From NCBI GenBank assembly GCA_017428385.1, contig JAFRQX010000027.1, positions 1 through 64,000 of the forward strand: 64,000 bases of DNA, read 5' to 3'. The notes under the pieces are model-generated. The model was given only the letters and a program-made list of their open reading frames with translations, had not been told where the DNA came from and ran no database searches. Numbering within the stretch: the first letter of the stretch is position 1; the number at the start of each line of letters is the position of its first letter. A program made the position numbers and the translations under genes. This stretch comes from Clostridia bacterium. Lineage in GTDB: Bacteria; Bacillota; Clostridia; Christensenellales; Aristaeellaceae. Positions 8,187 to 17,018 of this stretch are shown piece after piece.

Positions 8187-9197
8187 TCACATATCTTCCA
8201 GCTTCGGAGCCAGCGCTTCGCGCAGTCCATCGCCGATGAAGTTGAATCCAAGCATCAGAAGGGCCAGCACAATGATCGGCGGCAGAATCTGATAAGGCAG
8301 CGTCGTGATGTTGTTGAAGCCGTCTTCAATCAGGGTGCCGACGGAGCACATGGGCAGCGCGATACCGACGCCGACAAAGCTCAGGAATGCTTCGGTAAAG
8401 ATAGCCGTCGGGATGGAGAACATCACCTGGGTAATGATCGGCCCGATGGTGTTGGGCAGGATCTCCCGGAAAATGATATGTCCGTTCCGGGCGCCCAGCG
8501 TCCGGCTGGCCAGGACGTATTCCTGTTCCTTGGTCTTCAGCATCTCCGCCCGGGCAATCTTGCTCATGCCGATCCACTCGGTCAGCAGCAGGGCGATTAT
8601 CACCAGCCAGATACCTTTAGGCATAAAGATGGCCAGCACGGAAACAATCACCAGCCGCGGAACGCTGTTGGCCACCTCGACCACCCGTTGCATGATGTTG
8701 TCTGTCATGCCCCCGAAGTAGCCTGATATCAGGCCATAACTCATGCCGATGATCATATCGATGATAATGGTCACAAAGGCAATCAGCAGGGACACCCGGG
8801 CGCCGTACCAGGTGCGGGTCCACAGATCGCGTCCCAGGTCGTCCGTACCGAACAGGAACGTATAGCTGCCGAAGTTGCCTTCCGGTTCTTCTCCCGTGAA
8901 CAACTTATGCAGTGCCGGAATCTGAGGGGCAATCCCCTTGGCCACAACACGCTTGTTGTTCTCGTTCCGGTATTGCACGATATCCCGGTAGCCGAATTCA
9001 TTCAGCGACGATCCGATAGCGGCAAACAGGATGATCAGCAGTACGATAACCAGTCCGATAACCGCCCGGCGGTTTTTGAAGAAATGGATCGCTACACCTT
9101 TCCAGTAGCTCTGGGAGGCAAAGTTTTTATCCGTATACAGATCCTGCCGGTCAAGCAGGGTAAAATCCTCTTTGACGGGAGTATAGGTCTTCTCCAT
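8187..9197 (-). CDS. oppC: Oligopeptide ABC transporter permease OppC
   Basis: Membrane permease subunit with an N-terminal cytoplasmic segment, a first membrane helix near residues 41-63 and five further helices. The EAA-type coupling motif EILPNTIGPIITQ at about residue 237 contacts the ATPases. Start chosen at the ATG at 9197, 10 nt from AAAGGAGG; an in-frame GTG at 9206 would sit against the ribosome-binding site. The start lies 5 nt after the oppB stop. A long loop between helices 1 and 2 (about 65-120) is usual in OppC proteins. Confidence 0.94.
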   Translation of the reverse strand: MEKTYTPVKEDFTLLDRQDLYTDKNFASQSYWKGVAIHFFKNRRAVIGLVIVLLIILFAAIGSSLNEFGYRDIVQYRNENNKRVVAKGIAPQIPALHKLFTGEEPEGNFGSYTFLFGTDDLGRDLWTRTWYGARVSLLIAFVTIIIDMIIGMSYGLISGYFGGMTDNIMQRVVEVANSVPRLVIVSVLAIFMPKGIWLVIIALLLTEWIGMSKIARAEMLKTKEQEYVLASRTLGARNGHIIFREILPNTIGPIITQVMFSIPTAIFTEAFLSFVGVGIALPMCSVGTLIEDGFNNITTLPYQILPPIIVLALLMLGFNFIGDGLREALAPKLEDM

Positions 9198-9202
9198 CCC
9201 GC

Positions 9203-10150
9203 TCACGCCTCCTTTCCCTTGGCGGACACACGGATCCGGGGATCCAGCACGCCGTAAAGCAGGTCAACCACCAGCATAATGCCGATATACAGGGCGGAAT
9301 ACAGAATGCCCAGTGCCAGCACATAGTTGTAGTCAATTCCTTCTCCGGCAATCGCGTCCACCATGAGTTTGCCAATACCGTTGATGCCGTAGATCTTCTC
9401 CACTACCAGTGCGCCTGTCAGCAGGTCCACAATCAGCGGAGCCAGCACAGTGACAATCGGGATCAGGGCATTCCGGAGCACGTGCTTCATCACCAGGTTC
9501 CTGCCATACATGCCCTTTGATTCGGCCAGCCGCACATAGTCGCTGTCAAACACATCCACCATCTCGTTCCGGGTGAAACGGGCAATTGTGGACATCGTAA
9601 ACAGCGAAAGCGAGACCGAAGGGATCACAGAGGAGAACAGGAACCGGTTCGCATCAAAGAAATAAGGAAAGAACGGGATCTTGAAGGAGAACGTATACTG
9701 AAGGAAGATCAGGAATACGTAGCTCGGCACGCATACGCCCAGGATTGAGAATACGGTACAGAATCCGTCCAGGAATTTTCCCCGGTTCAGTGCGGCCGTA
9801 ATTCCCAGCAGCAGTCCCACCAGCGAACCCAGCAGTACTGCTATGCCGCCGATGCGGAAGGAATTGGAGATTGCGGTGCTCAGCACCGTGCTGATCGGGG
9901 CGCCGTAATACAGGGAGGTTCCCTTTCCGAAATCTCCATGCAGCACATTTCCCATATACCGGATAAACTGGGTCAGGATCGGATCATCCAGTCCCATCTC
10001 AGCCCGCTTGTTCTGGATCTGTTCCGCGCTCATGCGCTCTGAGGGGAAAGGATTCCCCGGCATAATACGCACCAGCACAAACAGCAGAAAAGTGATTATA
10101 AGCAGCGTCAGCAGGGCCATACCGATCCGCTTGAGCGTATACTTGATCAT
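9203..10150 (-). CDS. oppB: Oligopeptide ABC transporter permease OppB
   Basis: First permease subunit, 315 residues, six predicted membrane helices starting at residues 9-30 (MALLTLLIITFLLFVLVRIM). The OppB signature RIMPGNPF follows the first helix and the EAA loop HVLRNALIPIVTVLAPLI appears near residue 220. GAGGAAAG precedes the ATG. It is separated from oppA by a strong hairpin, so oppA is likely to be made in excess over oppBCDF. Confidence 0.95.
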   Translation of the reverse strand: MIKYTLKRIGMALLTLLIITFLLFVLVRIMPGNPFPSERMSAEQIQNKRAEMGLDDPILTQFIRYMGNVLHGDFGKGTSLYYGAPISTVLSTAISNSFRIGGIAVLLGSLVGLLLGITAALNRGKFLDGFCTVFSILGVCVPSYVFLIFLQYTFSFKIPFFPYFFDANRFLFSSVIPSVSLSLFTMSTIARFTRNEMVDVFDSDYVRLAESKGMYGRNLVMKHVLRNALIPIVTVLAPLIVDLLTGALVVEKIYGINGIGKLMVDAIAGEGIDYNYVLALGILYSALYIGIMLVVDLLYGVLDPRIRVSAKGKEA

Positions 10151-10211
10151 ACTTTCCTCACACTAATAAACAACAGAATCATTGCGGCATATTCATTGCC
10201 GCACCACAACA

Positions 10212-10248
10212 TAGGAAAACGGAGCGGTCAGCGTGCTGACCGCTCCGT
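10212..10248 (-). terminator. Strong hairpin between oppA and oppB
   Basis: Arms of 14 bp, ACGGAGCGGTCAGC and its exact complement, with a 2-nt loop; minus-strand transcript continues with TTTCC. Suits partial termination that raises oppA relative to the membrane genes. Confidence 0.8.
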
Positions 10249-10258
10249 CCGGATGCTT

Positions 10259-11908
10259 TTACTTCGTCGTATCCTTATAAACACGGTTCAGCGCGACGGG
10301 ATGGAAGTCGATTCCTTCCACGCCGGCAGTGATCAGGTTGGCGTTGGCCTTTGTGTACAGCGGGGCAATCACAGCCTCCTGCATCACGATCCGTTCAGCC
10401 TTGAACATGGCTTCCCAGCGGGCGTCATAGTCAGAGATATAAGCACCGGTGGTGCAGTCCGCGATCAGCTGATCGAATTCAGCATTGGACCAGAAGCCGT
10501 AGTTGTTGGAGTTGTTGGTCACCCACATTCCCAGGTAGGTCATGGGGTCGGCATAGTCCGGACCCCAGCGGGTCAGGGCAATGTCGTAGTTGTCGTTCTG
10601 CATCTTGTCGAGACGTTCAGCCTTGGTCATGCTCTGCAGGTTGATTTCCACACCGGGCAGCGCGTCTTCAACGTCTTCCTTGATGGCCTGGGCAACCTTC
10701 TGCACTTCATCGCCTTCGTTGTTGCCGTAGATCATGGTGAAGCTGAAGCTGTCCTTGCCCAGTTCGGCCTTGGCCGCTTCAAGATATTCGGCAGCCTTTT
10801 CAGGATTGTAGCCTACATAGTCGATGAAGGCGTCCTGGTTGGCGGAGAAGTCATCACCGGTGGTGCTGCTGGCAGCAAACTGTGGAGGCACTGCGGTATA
10901 GGTGGCCAGGGAACCATCCATAACGTAGTTGTCAACCAGGTTCTCACGGTCGATGGCGTTGCTGATGGCCAGGCGCAGGTTGGCATTGGCCAGCATGCCG
11001 CCTTCAGCGTTCTTTTCGGTCTGGCTGAAGGACAGATACCACATGTAGCCGGCACCGGTCACTTTCAGGTTTTCAGCCAGGGTAGCATCCTTCTTGGCAG
11101 CGTCAACCTGGTTACCGGAAACCATAACGACGTCCAGCGTCTTGTTACGGAAAGCGGTCAGGGCGTTGTCGGAGGAACCGACCACCTGGTAGTTGATACC
11201 GGCCAGCTTCACGCGGTCAGCATCCCAGTAGTCGGGATTCTTCTTCACGCTCAGGTTTGCGGTGCCGGGGGTGTAGCTTTCCAGCACGAAAGCGCCGTTG
11301 CTGAGGAAGGTCTCAGGGCTGGTGCCGTAGGTGCCGTCTGCCAGGCTGTTGTAGAACTCTTCGTTAATCGGATAGAAGGTGGGGAAATACATCAGGCTCG
11401 GGAAGAAGGAAACAGGAACATTCAGTTCCACGACGAAGGTCTTGTCGTCCGGAGCGCTGACAGCCAGGGTGGTCAGGTCGGCTTCGCTTCCGCTGATGAT
11501 TTCCGCGGCACCCTTGATATTGCCGATTTCATCCAGCATGTAGGCATACTCGCCTGCTTCCTTCGCAATTCGCCTCCAGGCAAAAACGAAGTCGTTTGCC
11601 GTCACAGGCGTGCCGTTGTTCCACTTGGCATCCCGCAGGTGGAAGGTGTAGGTCAGTCCGTCATCGCTTACGTCGTAGCTTTCAGCGAGGGCAGGTACGG
11701 CCGCGCCGTCCTTGTCCATCTGCATCAGACCGTCGATACAGTCAGCGATCACTTCAAAGGAGTCACCGTCAGTCGCCAGGTTGGTATCCAGGGACATGAC
11801 GTTCGTACCCAGCATAACGCCCAGATAGCTGGCATCGTCGGCAGAAGCCGTAACAACGCAGGCCAGGAGCATCATGATGGACAACAGGATTGCAGTCAGT
11901 TTCTTCAT
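10259..11908 (-). CDS. oppA: Oligopeptide-binding protein OppA
   Basis: Extracytoplasmic substrate-binding protein of the peptide importer, 549 residues, SBP family 5. The signal peptide (MKKLTAILLSIMMLLAC) contains an LLAC lipobox at residues 14-17, so it may be a lipoprotein; cleavage after TASA is the alternative. The family region VPALAESYDVSDDGLTYTFHLRDAKWNNGTPVTA is present in full near residue 70, and FAWRRIAKE follows. AGGAGAG precedes the ATG. First gene of the operon, with a promoter at 11952-11980 and a hairpin after the stop. Could bind peptides or other oligomeric ligands; peptide is the default. Confidence 0.94.
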   Translation of the reverse strand: MKKLTAILLSIMMLLACVVTASADDASYLGVMLGTNVMSLDTNLATDGDSFEVIADCIDGLMQMDKDGAAVPALAESYDVSDDGLTYTFHLRDAKWNNGTPVTANDFVFAWRRIAKEAGEYAYMLDEIGNIKGAAEIISGSEADLTTLAVSAPDDKTFVVELNVPVSFFPSLMYFPTFYPINEEFYNSLADGTYGTSPETFLSNGAFVLESYTPGTANLSVKKNPDYWDADRVKLAGINYQVVGSSDNALTAFRNKTLDVVMVSGNQVDAAKKDATLAENLKVTGAGYMWYLSFSQTEKNAEGGMLANANLRLAISNAIDRENLVDNYVMDGSLATYTAVPPQFAASSTTGDDFSANQDAFIDYVGYNPEKAAEYLEAAKAELGKDSFSFTMIYGNNEGDEVQKVAQAIKEDVEDALPGVEINLQSMTKAERLDKMQNDNYDIALTRWGPDYADPMTYLGMWVTNNSNNYGFWSNAEFDQLIADCTTGAYISDYDARWEAMFKAERIVMQEAVIAPLYTKANANLITAGVEGIDFHPVALNRVYKDTTK

Positions 11909-11951
11909 GATAGTTCACTCTCCTGATTAGATTATGGTTAACCTGTTTTGT

Positions 11952-11980
11952 ATTTTAACCCTCTGCTTTGTTAAAGTAAA
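11952..11980 (-). promoter_or_regulatory. Candidate sigma-A promoter of oppA
   Basis: Minus strand TTTACT (11975-11980), 17-bp spacer, TAAAAT (11952-11957), about 45 bp ahead of the oppA start. The rest of the 414-bp gap up to 12322 is AT-rich with no gene that I can support. Confidence 0.5.
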
Positions 11981-12322
11981 CTAAAAAACAATTTGTAAAC
12001 AATATCGTTTCACATTTTTTGTCCAGCTGAAACGTTTGTCTTTCCTTTATAAAAACCTTTATCTTTGCCCGTTTTCTCATCCTGTGTCATAATTTCCTGG
12101 CATCTATTTCCATTTTTTCGGATAGTTCACCATATTTAATCCTGTTATAATTTGCACAATTATGCATTCCCGGCTGCATCCGTATCCCTTTGTAACAAAT
12201 GCATTCGGGCGGCCGTACAAATCGTCAGGCGCCTTCTCTGGGCTTCCCTGCGGCAGGATTTCCCATGCTATTTGTGGAAATAGTTTATGATATGAAATGA
12301 ATATAAAAGCGGAGGAATATCT

Positions 12323-13063
12323 GTGATGAAGAATCTTAAGCTTTTCAGCCGTAGTAAAAAAGATCCCGATACATTGACTGCCCGTTCCATGATCCTGCCG
12401 ATCCTTTTCTGCCTGGTCTGCGGTTTGCTGCTGATCTTTTTCGGCAATCTCGCCCTGCGGATCACGGCATATGTTCTGGCCGGGGTCATGATTCTTTGCG
12501 GCATCTGGTCAGGGATTGTTTATCTCCGTTCTGATCCCGTCCGGCGAATTACAGAATCCCGTCTCGCCACAGGCCTCATTCTGCTGGTTGCCGGCACCCT
12601 GCTGGCTTTCAATCCCAATTATCTGGAGGACATTCTCCCCTTCATTTGGGGCCTTGCTCTCCTCTTCGGCGGTTTCCTGAAGATCCAGTACGCCTTTGAT
12701 GAGAAATCCGTCCAGGTGAAGAAATGGTGGATCATGCTCATCTTCGCCGCCTTCTCCCTGATTGTCGGCATTATTGCCCTGCTGAATCCCGCCTTTCTCG
12801 GCGAAAACCGTAACCTGGTCATCGGCATCCTGCTGGTGCTGGAAGCAGTCCTGGATATCACGGTCTTCTTCCTCCTGCGTCACGCTTTGAAGAAGAGCTC
12901 CCAGCCCCTGGCTACCGTCTCCCAGACCTTCTCCCCCGATGTGCCTGTCGCCGATGCCGCTGCCAAGGAAGAGCCTGCCGATGCTCCATCTGACGCGTCG
13001 GTTGAACCTGCTGCCGATGCTCCCGCCGATCCCGCACCTGCCGAGCCTGAAGCCAGCGATTAA
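12323..13063 (+). CDS. DUF308 (HdeD-like) membrane protein with acidic Ala/Pro tail
   Basis: A 246-residue protein with about six hydrophobic helices between residues 22 and 195, in pairs, in the style of the DUF308/HdeD family. The family is linked to acid resistance in E. coli; its role in Clostridia is unknown. The C-terminal 45 residues are soluble and made almost only of Ala, Pro, Asp and Glu, probably a disordered cytoplasmic tail. GGAGG lies 7 nt from a GTG at 12323 and 10 nt from an ATG at 12326; either could be used. No operon partner. Confidence 0.82.
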   Translation: MMKNLKLFSRSKKDPDTLTARSMILPILFCLVCGLLLIFFGNLALRITAYVLAGVMILCGIWSGIVYLRSDPVRRITESRLATGLILLVAGTLLAFNPNYLEDILPFIWGLALLFGGFLKIQYAFDEKSVQVKKWWIMLIFAAFSLIVGIIALLNPAFLGENRNLVIGILLVLEAVLDITVFFLLRHALKKSSQPLATVSQTFSPDVPVADAAAKEEPADAPSDASVEPAADAPADPAPAEPEASD

Positions 13064-13110
13064 TTGCATCGGCAGCGCATCGGCAGCTCTGCACTGCTCG
13101 CCAGCGAGCA

Positions 13111-13200
13111 ACTTTTCACTCTACACTCATCACTCTTCACTCTTCACTCATCACTCTGCACTATCTATCATTTTTAAGTTTTAAGTTTTCAGTTTTCAGT
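13111..13200. repeat. Two adjoining heptad repeat tracts
   Basis: First TCTTCAC-type units (TTTTCAC, TCTACAC, TCATCAC, TCTTCAC twice, TCATCAC, TCTGCAC), then TTTTAAG/TTTTCAG-type units. Both have a 7-bp period but unrelated motifs. Confidence 0.8.
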
Positions 13201-13231
13201 ATTATTTTATAATAAGGAAGGAGACTGCCTT

Positions 13232-13948
13232 ATGCCGTATGACGCCCTTCAACAGATGGTCTCCAATGCCCATGCGATCGTCTTTTTCGGCGGTGCCGGC
13301 GTTTCCACCGAAAGCGGCATTCCTGACTTCCGCAGCGTGGATGGACTCTATAACCAGAAGTACGATTACCCGCCGGAAACCATCCTGTCCCATACCTTCT
13401 TTATGAAGAAGCCGGAAGCTTTCTTCCGTTTCTATCGGGATAAGATGCTGCCGCTGGATGCCAAGCCCAACAAGGCGCACCTGAAGCTCGCCGAGTGGGA
13501 AAAGGAAGGCAAGCTCTTGGCTGTCGTCACCCAGAATATTGACGGCCTGCATCAGGCAGCCGGAAGCAAAAAGGTTTATGAACTCCATGGCAGCGTCCAC
13601 CGGAACTACTGCATGAAGTGCGGTAAGTTCTTCCCTCCGGAATATATCCGGGACAGCAAGGATGAGATCCCCGTCTGCCCCTGCGGTGGCCGGATCAAAC
13701 CGGATGTGGTTCTCTATGAGGAAGGTTTGGATAACGACGTGGTCTCCGGTGCAGTTCACGCCATTTCCAAAGCGGATCTGCTCATCGTTGCCGGTACCAG
13801 CCTGACCGTCTATCCCGCTGCCGGACTGATCCGCTATTTCCGCGGCAAGCATATGGTACTCATCAACCGGGACGCCACCCCCATGGACTACGAGTGCGAT
13901 TTGGTCATCCATGATAAAGTCGGAGAGGTTCTCTCTTCCCTCACCTGA
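13232..13948 (+). CDS. Sirtuin, NAD-dependent protein deacylase (Sir2/CobB family)
   Basis: Removes acyl groups from lysines using NAD. The 238 residues carry GAGVSTESGIPDFRS (21-35), TQNIDGLH (100-107), catalytic His119 in ELHGSVHR, and zinc ligands Cys127, Cys130, Cys149 and Cys151. The alanine/tyrosine/arginine pattern of CobB-type desuccinylases is not evident, so substrate preference is open. GGAAGGAG precedes the ATG. Monocistronic, with a strong terminator directly behind it. Identification is firm at the family level. Confidence 0.95.
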   Translation: MPYDALQQMVSNAHAIVFFGGAGVSTESGIPDFRSVDGLYNQKYDYPPETILSHTFFMKKPEAFFRFYRDKMLPLDAKPNKAHLKLAEWEKEGKLLAVVTQNIDGLHQAAGSKKVYELHGSVHRNYCMKCGKFFPPEYIRDSKDEIPVCPCGGRIKPDVVLYEEGLDNDVVSGAVHAISKADLLIVAGTSLTVYPAAGLIRYFRGKHMVLINRDATPMDYECDLVIHDKVGEVLSSLT

Positions 13949-13960
13949 TCACGCAATCCA

Positions 13961-14000
13961 AAGAACAAAGATCCTTTTTCAGGATCTTTGTTCTTTTTTT
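13961..14000 (+). terminator. Intrinsic terminator after sirtuin gene
   Basis: AAGAACAAAGATCC and its perfect complement around a 7-nt loop, followed by a run of T to 14000. Isolates the motor operon from the sirtuin gene. Confidence 0.92.
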
Positions 14001-14027
14001 GGGGGAATGGTATATGTTAATCAAACG

Positions 14028-14056
14028 TTTCATTTATGTGTCATTTATGATATAAT
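14028..14056 (+). promoter_or_regulatory. Candidate extended -10 promoter of the motor operon
   Basis: TATAAT at 14051-14056 preceded by TGA (extended -10), 17-bp spacer to a weak TTTCAT. It lies 33 bp ahead of the first gene. Confidence 0.6.
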
Positions 14057-14088
14057 CAACTGATGTTGTTTCAAAGGAGGCGAACGTT

Positions 14089-15384
14089 TTGCCTGATTTG
14101 TCCAAAGTCACGGCGATTCTTCCGAATCTTGCCGATTATGTAGTCTACGGGGCCATCGCGGTTGTTACGCTGATTGGTCTGTTTAAGTGTCTGATTCCCC
14201 TGTGGCGTACCACCGCATCCCTGCGTCTGGCGATTTCCCGCCTTCAGCAGAATGCCGGTAAGCAGCTGGACAAGCCCGTCTGGCAGGAAGCCCGGTTCGT
14301 CGGCCGCCGTCTGAAGGGCAGCTGGCTCCGATTCCTGCAGAACGCAGAGCAGCTGGACCGTCGCGGTCTTCCCACCAATGTGGAAGACTATATTAATGAT
14401 GATACCGTTACCCACGGTCCCGGTAATGCCGGTCTGGCGGAGCTGATTCCGAATCTGCTCACCTCCCTTGGTATTCTCGGTACCTTCATGGGGCTTTCCC
14501 GTGGTCTGTCTTCCCTGAACTTTGCGGATTCCGCCCAGCTCATCCAGGGCATTCCGGACCTGCTGAGCGGTATGCGTTTTGCTTTCGGCACTTCCGTCGC
14601 CGGCATCAGCTGCAGCCTCGTCTTCAATATGCTCAACCGCATTTCCCAGGGCTCCAGCTACCGTGCTATTGATGATTTCGTTACGTCCTTTACGCAGCTG
14701 GCCATGTCCCGTCCTCTGGACAATGACGTACAGCTGATCTGCCAGAATCAGGACCGCAATTTCATGCTTCAGGGAATCAATGATACCCTGGTAGATCGTC
14801 TGGCCGAAAACGTCAGCCGTTCCATCTCCCGTGTGATGACTCCTGTTTCCGAATCCATGGATCGCTTCATTGTCGGCGCCACCCGGAACCAGATCGACGG
14901 CGTCAACCAGATTGTCAGCCGTTTCCTCACAGAAATGGATCGCAGTATGGGCGGCCAGTTCACTTCCCTGGCCCAGTCCATGAACACGCTGGAACAGAAT
15001 CAGCGCCGTGCCGCCCAGGCCACCGGCGAAAACCTCTCCGCAGCGGAAGGCATCATCCGGAACGCAAAGTCCCTGCAGGAGATTACCTCCCGTGCGCTGG
15101 ATAAGTTTGATACCTATATGAGCCAGCTCAATACCGTCCGTGAACGGGACGAAAACTTTGAGCGCCGTACTGCCGACCTGCTCAATGATATGCGGAAGGA
15201 AAGCAAGGATATGGCTTCCCTGATCTCCGGTCTTACGAATAAGGTCAAAACCCTTCCCGAAATGGAAAACAGCGGCGACGCTCCGGAAAAGACCCTCGGG
15301 GAAATCCAGACGATCCTTTCTTCCCTCAATGATAATGTGAAAACAGTCTCCGAGACCTTGAACAAGCTGTCCAAGGAGGCCTGA
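14089..15384 (+). CDS. MotA/TolQ-type (ZorA-like) ion-channel subunit with long coiled tail
   Basis: A 431-residue membrane protein starting at TTG, 8 nt behind a near-perfect AAAGGAGG. Helices are predicted at about 18-36, 117-137 and 163-183; the last two carry the glycine-rich MotA/ExbB pattern LLTSLGILGTFMGLSRGL and FGTSVAGISCSLVFNM. From about 190 to 431 the chain is a long amphipathic, probably coiled cytoplasmic tail. This layout (three helices plus long tail) is that of ZorA rather than flagellar MotA (four helices) or ExbB. With the next gene it should form an inner-membrane, ion-driven 5:2 rotary complex. The job of the tail is unknown. No flagellar genes are present. Confidence 0.8.
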   Translation: MPDLSKVTAILPNLADYVVYGAIAVVTLIGLFKCLIPLWRTTASLRLAISRLQQNAGKQLDKPVWQEARFVGRRLKGSWLRFLQNAEQLDRRGLPTNVEDYINDDTVTHGPGNAGLAELIPNLLTSLGILGTFMGLSRGLSSLNFADSAQLIQGIPDLLSGMRFAFGTSVAGISCSLVFNMLNRISQGSSYRAIDDFVTSFTQLAMSRPLDNDVQLICQNQDRNFMLQGINDTLVDRLAENVSRSISRVMTPVSESMDRFIVGATRNQIDGVNQIVSRFLTEMDRSMGGQFTSLAQSMNTLEQNQRRAAQATGENLSAAEGIIRNAKSLQEITSRALDKFDTYMSQLNTVRERDENFERRTADLLNDMRKESKDMASLISGLTNKVKTLPEMENSGDAPEKTLGEIQTILSSLNDNVKTVSETLNKLSKEA

Positions 15385-15386
15385 CC

Positions 15387-16340
15387 ATGGCACGTCAACG
15401 CATCCATAACCGACGGGCCGGCCGGGGTTCTTCCGGGACCGGCGCCAGCTGGATCAGCTATTCAGACATGATGGCAGCCCTGCTGCTTATCTTCGTGCTG
15501 GTCCTGACCTACAGTCTCTATCAGTATTTCACCATGCTGGAGACCAAGACAAAGGAACTGAATGATCAGCAGATCGTACTGGACCAGCAGGCCATTGACC
15601 TGCAGCTTGCCCGTGACGAGCTGGATTCCAAGGAAGCCCGCCTGGTCATCATTCAGGGTGATCTGGATGACCTGAAAGTCAAACTGGACGATCAGGAAAA
15701 GGCCCTGTCGGACCTGCAGATCGTGCTTTCCTCCAAGGAAGCTGATCTGGAAGCGGCCACCATACAGCTGCAGGAACAGAAAGACCTGCTGAATGCCCAG
15801 GCCCTTCGCATCGATAACCTCATCGGTATCCGTACCACCATGATTCAGGATCTGTCCAGTTCCCTGGCCGCGGCTAACCTGAAGGCCGCCGTGGATCCGA
15901 ACAGCGGTGATATCATGCTGGACAGTGCAGTCTTCTTTGAAACCGGCAGCGCTGAAATCCGTCAGGAAGGTAAAGATCTGCTGGATCGCTTCATTCCTGT
16001 TTACCTGGATGTTCTGCTGCGGGATACTTACTCTGATTATCTCGGTGAAATCATCATCGAAGGCCATACGGACTCCAAGGGTTCCTATGAATCCAACCTG
16101 AAATTGAGCCAGAACCGTGCTCTCCAGGTTGCCCTGTATTGCCTGAAGATGCCTTCCCTGACAGCCGCTCAGAAACAGCAGCTGCAGAAAATCCTGACGG
16201 CAAAGGGCCGCAGCTATGCTGACCTGATCTATGTCAATGGCGTTGAAGATGCGGAAGCCTCCCGTCGTGTTGAATTCAAATTCAGCCTGAAGGATTCCGA
16301 AATGATCGATGAAATGAACCGCATCCTCTCCGGAAACTAA
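15387..16340 (+). CDS. MotB/OmpA-type (ZorB-like) stator subunit
   Basis: A 317-residue protein starting 2 nt after the stop of the channel gene. A short basic N-terminus leads to WISYSDMMAALLLIFVLVL, in which Asp27 at the start of the single membrane helix corresponds to the proton-carrying aspartate of MotB/ZorB. Residues 50-135 form a long coiled coil (repeated LxxxxxxLD patterns), longer than in MotB. Residues about 160-315 are an OmpA-like peptidoglycan-binding domain with EGHTDSKGSYESNLKLSQNR. It would anchor the motor to the cell wall. The long coil would span a thick wall. Tight spacing implies coupled translation with the channel subunit. Confidence 0.85.
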   Translation: MARQRIHNRRAGRGSSGTGASWISYSDMMAALLLIFVLVLTYSLYQYFTMLETKTKELNDQQIVLDQQAIDLQLARDELDSKEARLVIIQGDLDDLKVKLDDQEKALSDLQIVLSSKEADLEAATIQLQEQKDLLNAQALRIDNLIGIRTTMIQDLSSSLAAANLKAAVDPNSGDIMLDSAVFFETGSAEIRQEGKDLLDRFIPVYLDVLLRDTYSDYLGEIIIEGHTDSKGSYESNLKLSQNRALQVALYCLKMPSLTAAQKQQLQKILTAKGRSYADLIYVNGVEDAEASRRVEFKFSLKDSEMIDEMNRILSGN

Positions 16341-16350
16341 GAGTTTAACT

Positions 16351-16387
16351 ATTAATTATACATTATGCATTATGCATTGTGCATTTG
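16351..16387. repeat. Heptad repeat tract (ATTATGC type)
   Basis: ATTATAC, ATTATGC, ATTATGC, ATTGTGC in tandem between genes two and three of the motor operon. Confidence 0.7.
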
Positions 16388-16403
16388 AATCCGAGGTGTT
16401 CAC

Positions 16404-16886
16404 GTGAAAGCTTTTGCAATATTCCTTATTGTCTTGGTTCTCGCCGCTGTCATCGGCGTGGGCTGGCTGTATCTGAATGCCCGGATGGACATCCGCTTTG
16501 ATTCATGTGTTGCCAATGACGGCATCACCCAGTCGGAAGTCTTCTATAATGTTAAAAACAAGCTGAAGAATGATTCTTTCATTGGCACACGCTTCACAAA
16601 TGAAGAGCCTGGCGAAGCAGATCAGTATCAGTTCCTGACCTACACGATCCATGTGAACAACCACTCTTTCCTGAAGGCAGAAGTGATTGAGATCCGCGTC
16701 ACACCCATGCAGGGCGACGTGCTCCAGATCGGGGAAGAAACTCCTCATGATCTCCCCTCCGGCCGGCAGACAGATCTTTCCGCCACCATTCTCACAGACC
16801 GGAATATGCATTCCGTCCGTGAAGCCACCATCACCTGGTATTTCTGGGGACTTCCCTTTACCGAAAAGCTTACTTTAGGAAGGTAA
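16404..16886 (+). CDS. Single-pass membrane protein, third gene of motor operon, unknown function
   Basis: A 160-residue protein starting at GTG. Residues 3-24 form one membrane helix (FAIFLIVLVLAAVIGVGWLYL), and the remaining 135 residues would be outside the cell, with a beta-strand-rich pattern. I do not recognise the family. It follows the MotB-like gene by 63 bp, with a heptad repeat between, and precedes a strong terminator, so it is probably the last gene of the operon and may modulate or cap the motor. Its last codons form one arm of a hairpin whose other arm starts at the stop codon. Confidence 0.75.
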   Translation: MKAFAIFLIVLVLAAVIGVGWLYLNARMDIRFDSCVANDGITQSEVFYNVKNKLKNDSFIGTRFTNEEPGEADQYQFLTYTIHVNNHSFLKAEVIEIRVTPMQGDVLQIGEETPHDLPSGRQTDLSATILTDRNMHSVREATITWYFWGLPFTEKLTLGR

Positions 16887-16894
16887 GCTTTTCG
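16862..16894 (+). terminator. Stop-codon hairpin at the end of the 160-aa gene
   Basis: Perfect 12-bp arms CGAAAAGCTTAC and GTAAGCTTTTCG; the stop TAA sits at the start of the right arm. No T-run follows directly. Confidence 0.75.
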
Positions 16895-16933
16895 ATAAAA
16901 ACTCTACACTCTTCTCTTATCACTGTTAACTTA

Positions 16934-16963
16934 AAAACTGCTTCCTTTCGGAAGCAGTTTTTT
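16934..16963 (+). terminator. Intrinsic terminator of the motor operon
   Basis: AAAACTGCTTCC and GGAAGCAGTTTT around TTTC, then T-run. Heptads of TCTACAC type lie just upstream at 16903-16930. Confidence 0.9.
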
Positions 16964-16982
16964 CAATCAATCTTCATTGTCG

Positions 16983-17018
16983 GTAGCCAAACAGTCATTA
17001 TCATGACTGCCTGGTTAC
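16983..17018 (-). terminator. Imperfect stop-codon hairpin of the AraC-type gene
   Basis: GTAGCCAAACAGTCAT and ATGACTGCCTGGTTAC are inverted copies with 13 of 16 matches; the loop overlaps the stop codon. Confidence 0.55.

Noticed and set aside
10196..11926. Long open frame on the plus strand opposite oppA
   Set aside because: It mirrors oppA codons, has no ribosome-binding site and encodes a low-complexity Gly/His/Gln-rich product.
14071..15393. 440-codon open frame on the minus strand opposite the ZorA-like gene
   Set aside because: Shadow of the real gene, which has a promoter, a strong RBS and recognisable helices; the antisense product has no domain.
14089..16340. Flagellar MotAB stator genes
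   Set aside because: The channel has three rather than four helices and a long tail, there is a third membrane protein gene, and no chemotaxis or flagellar gene is present in the window.
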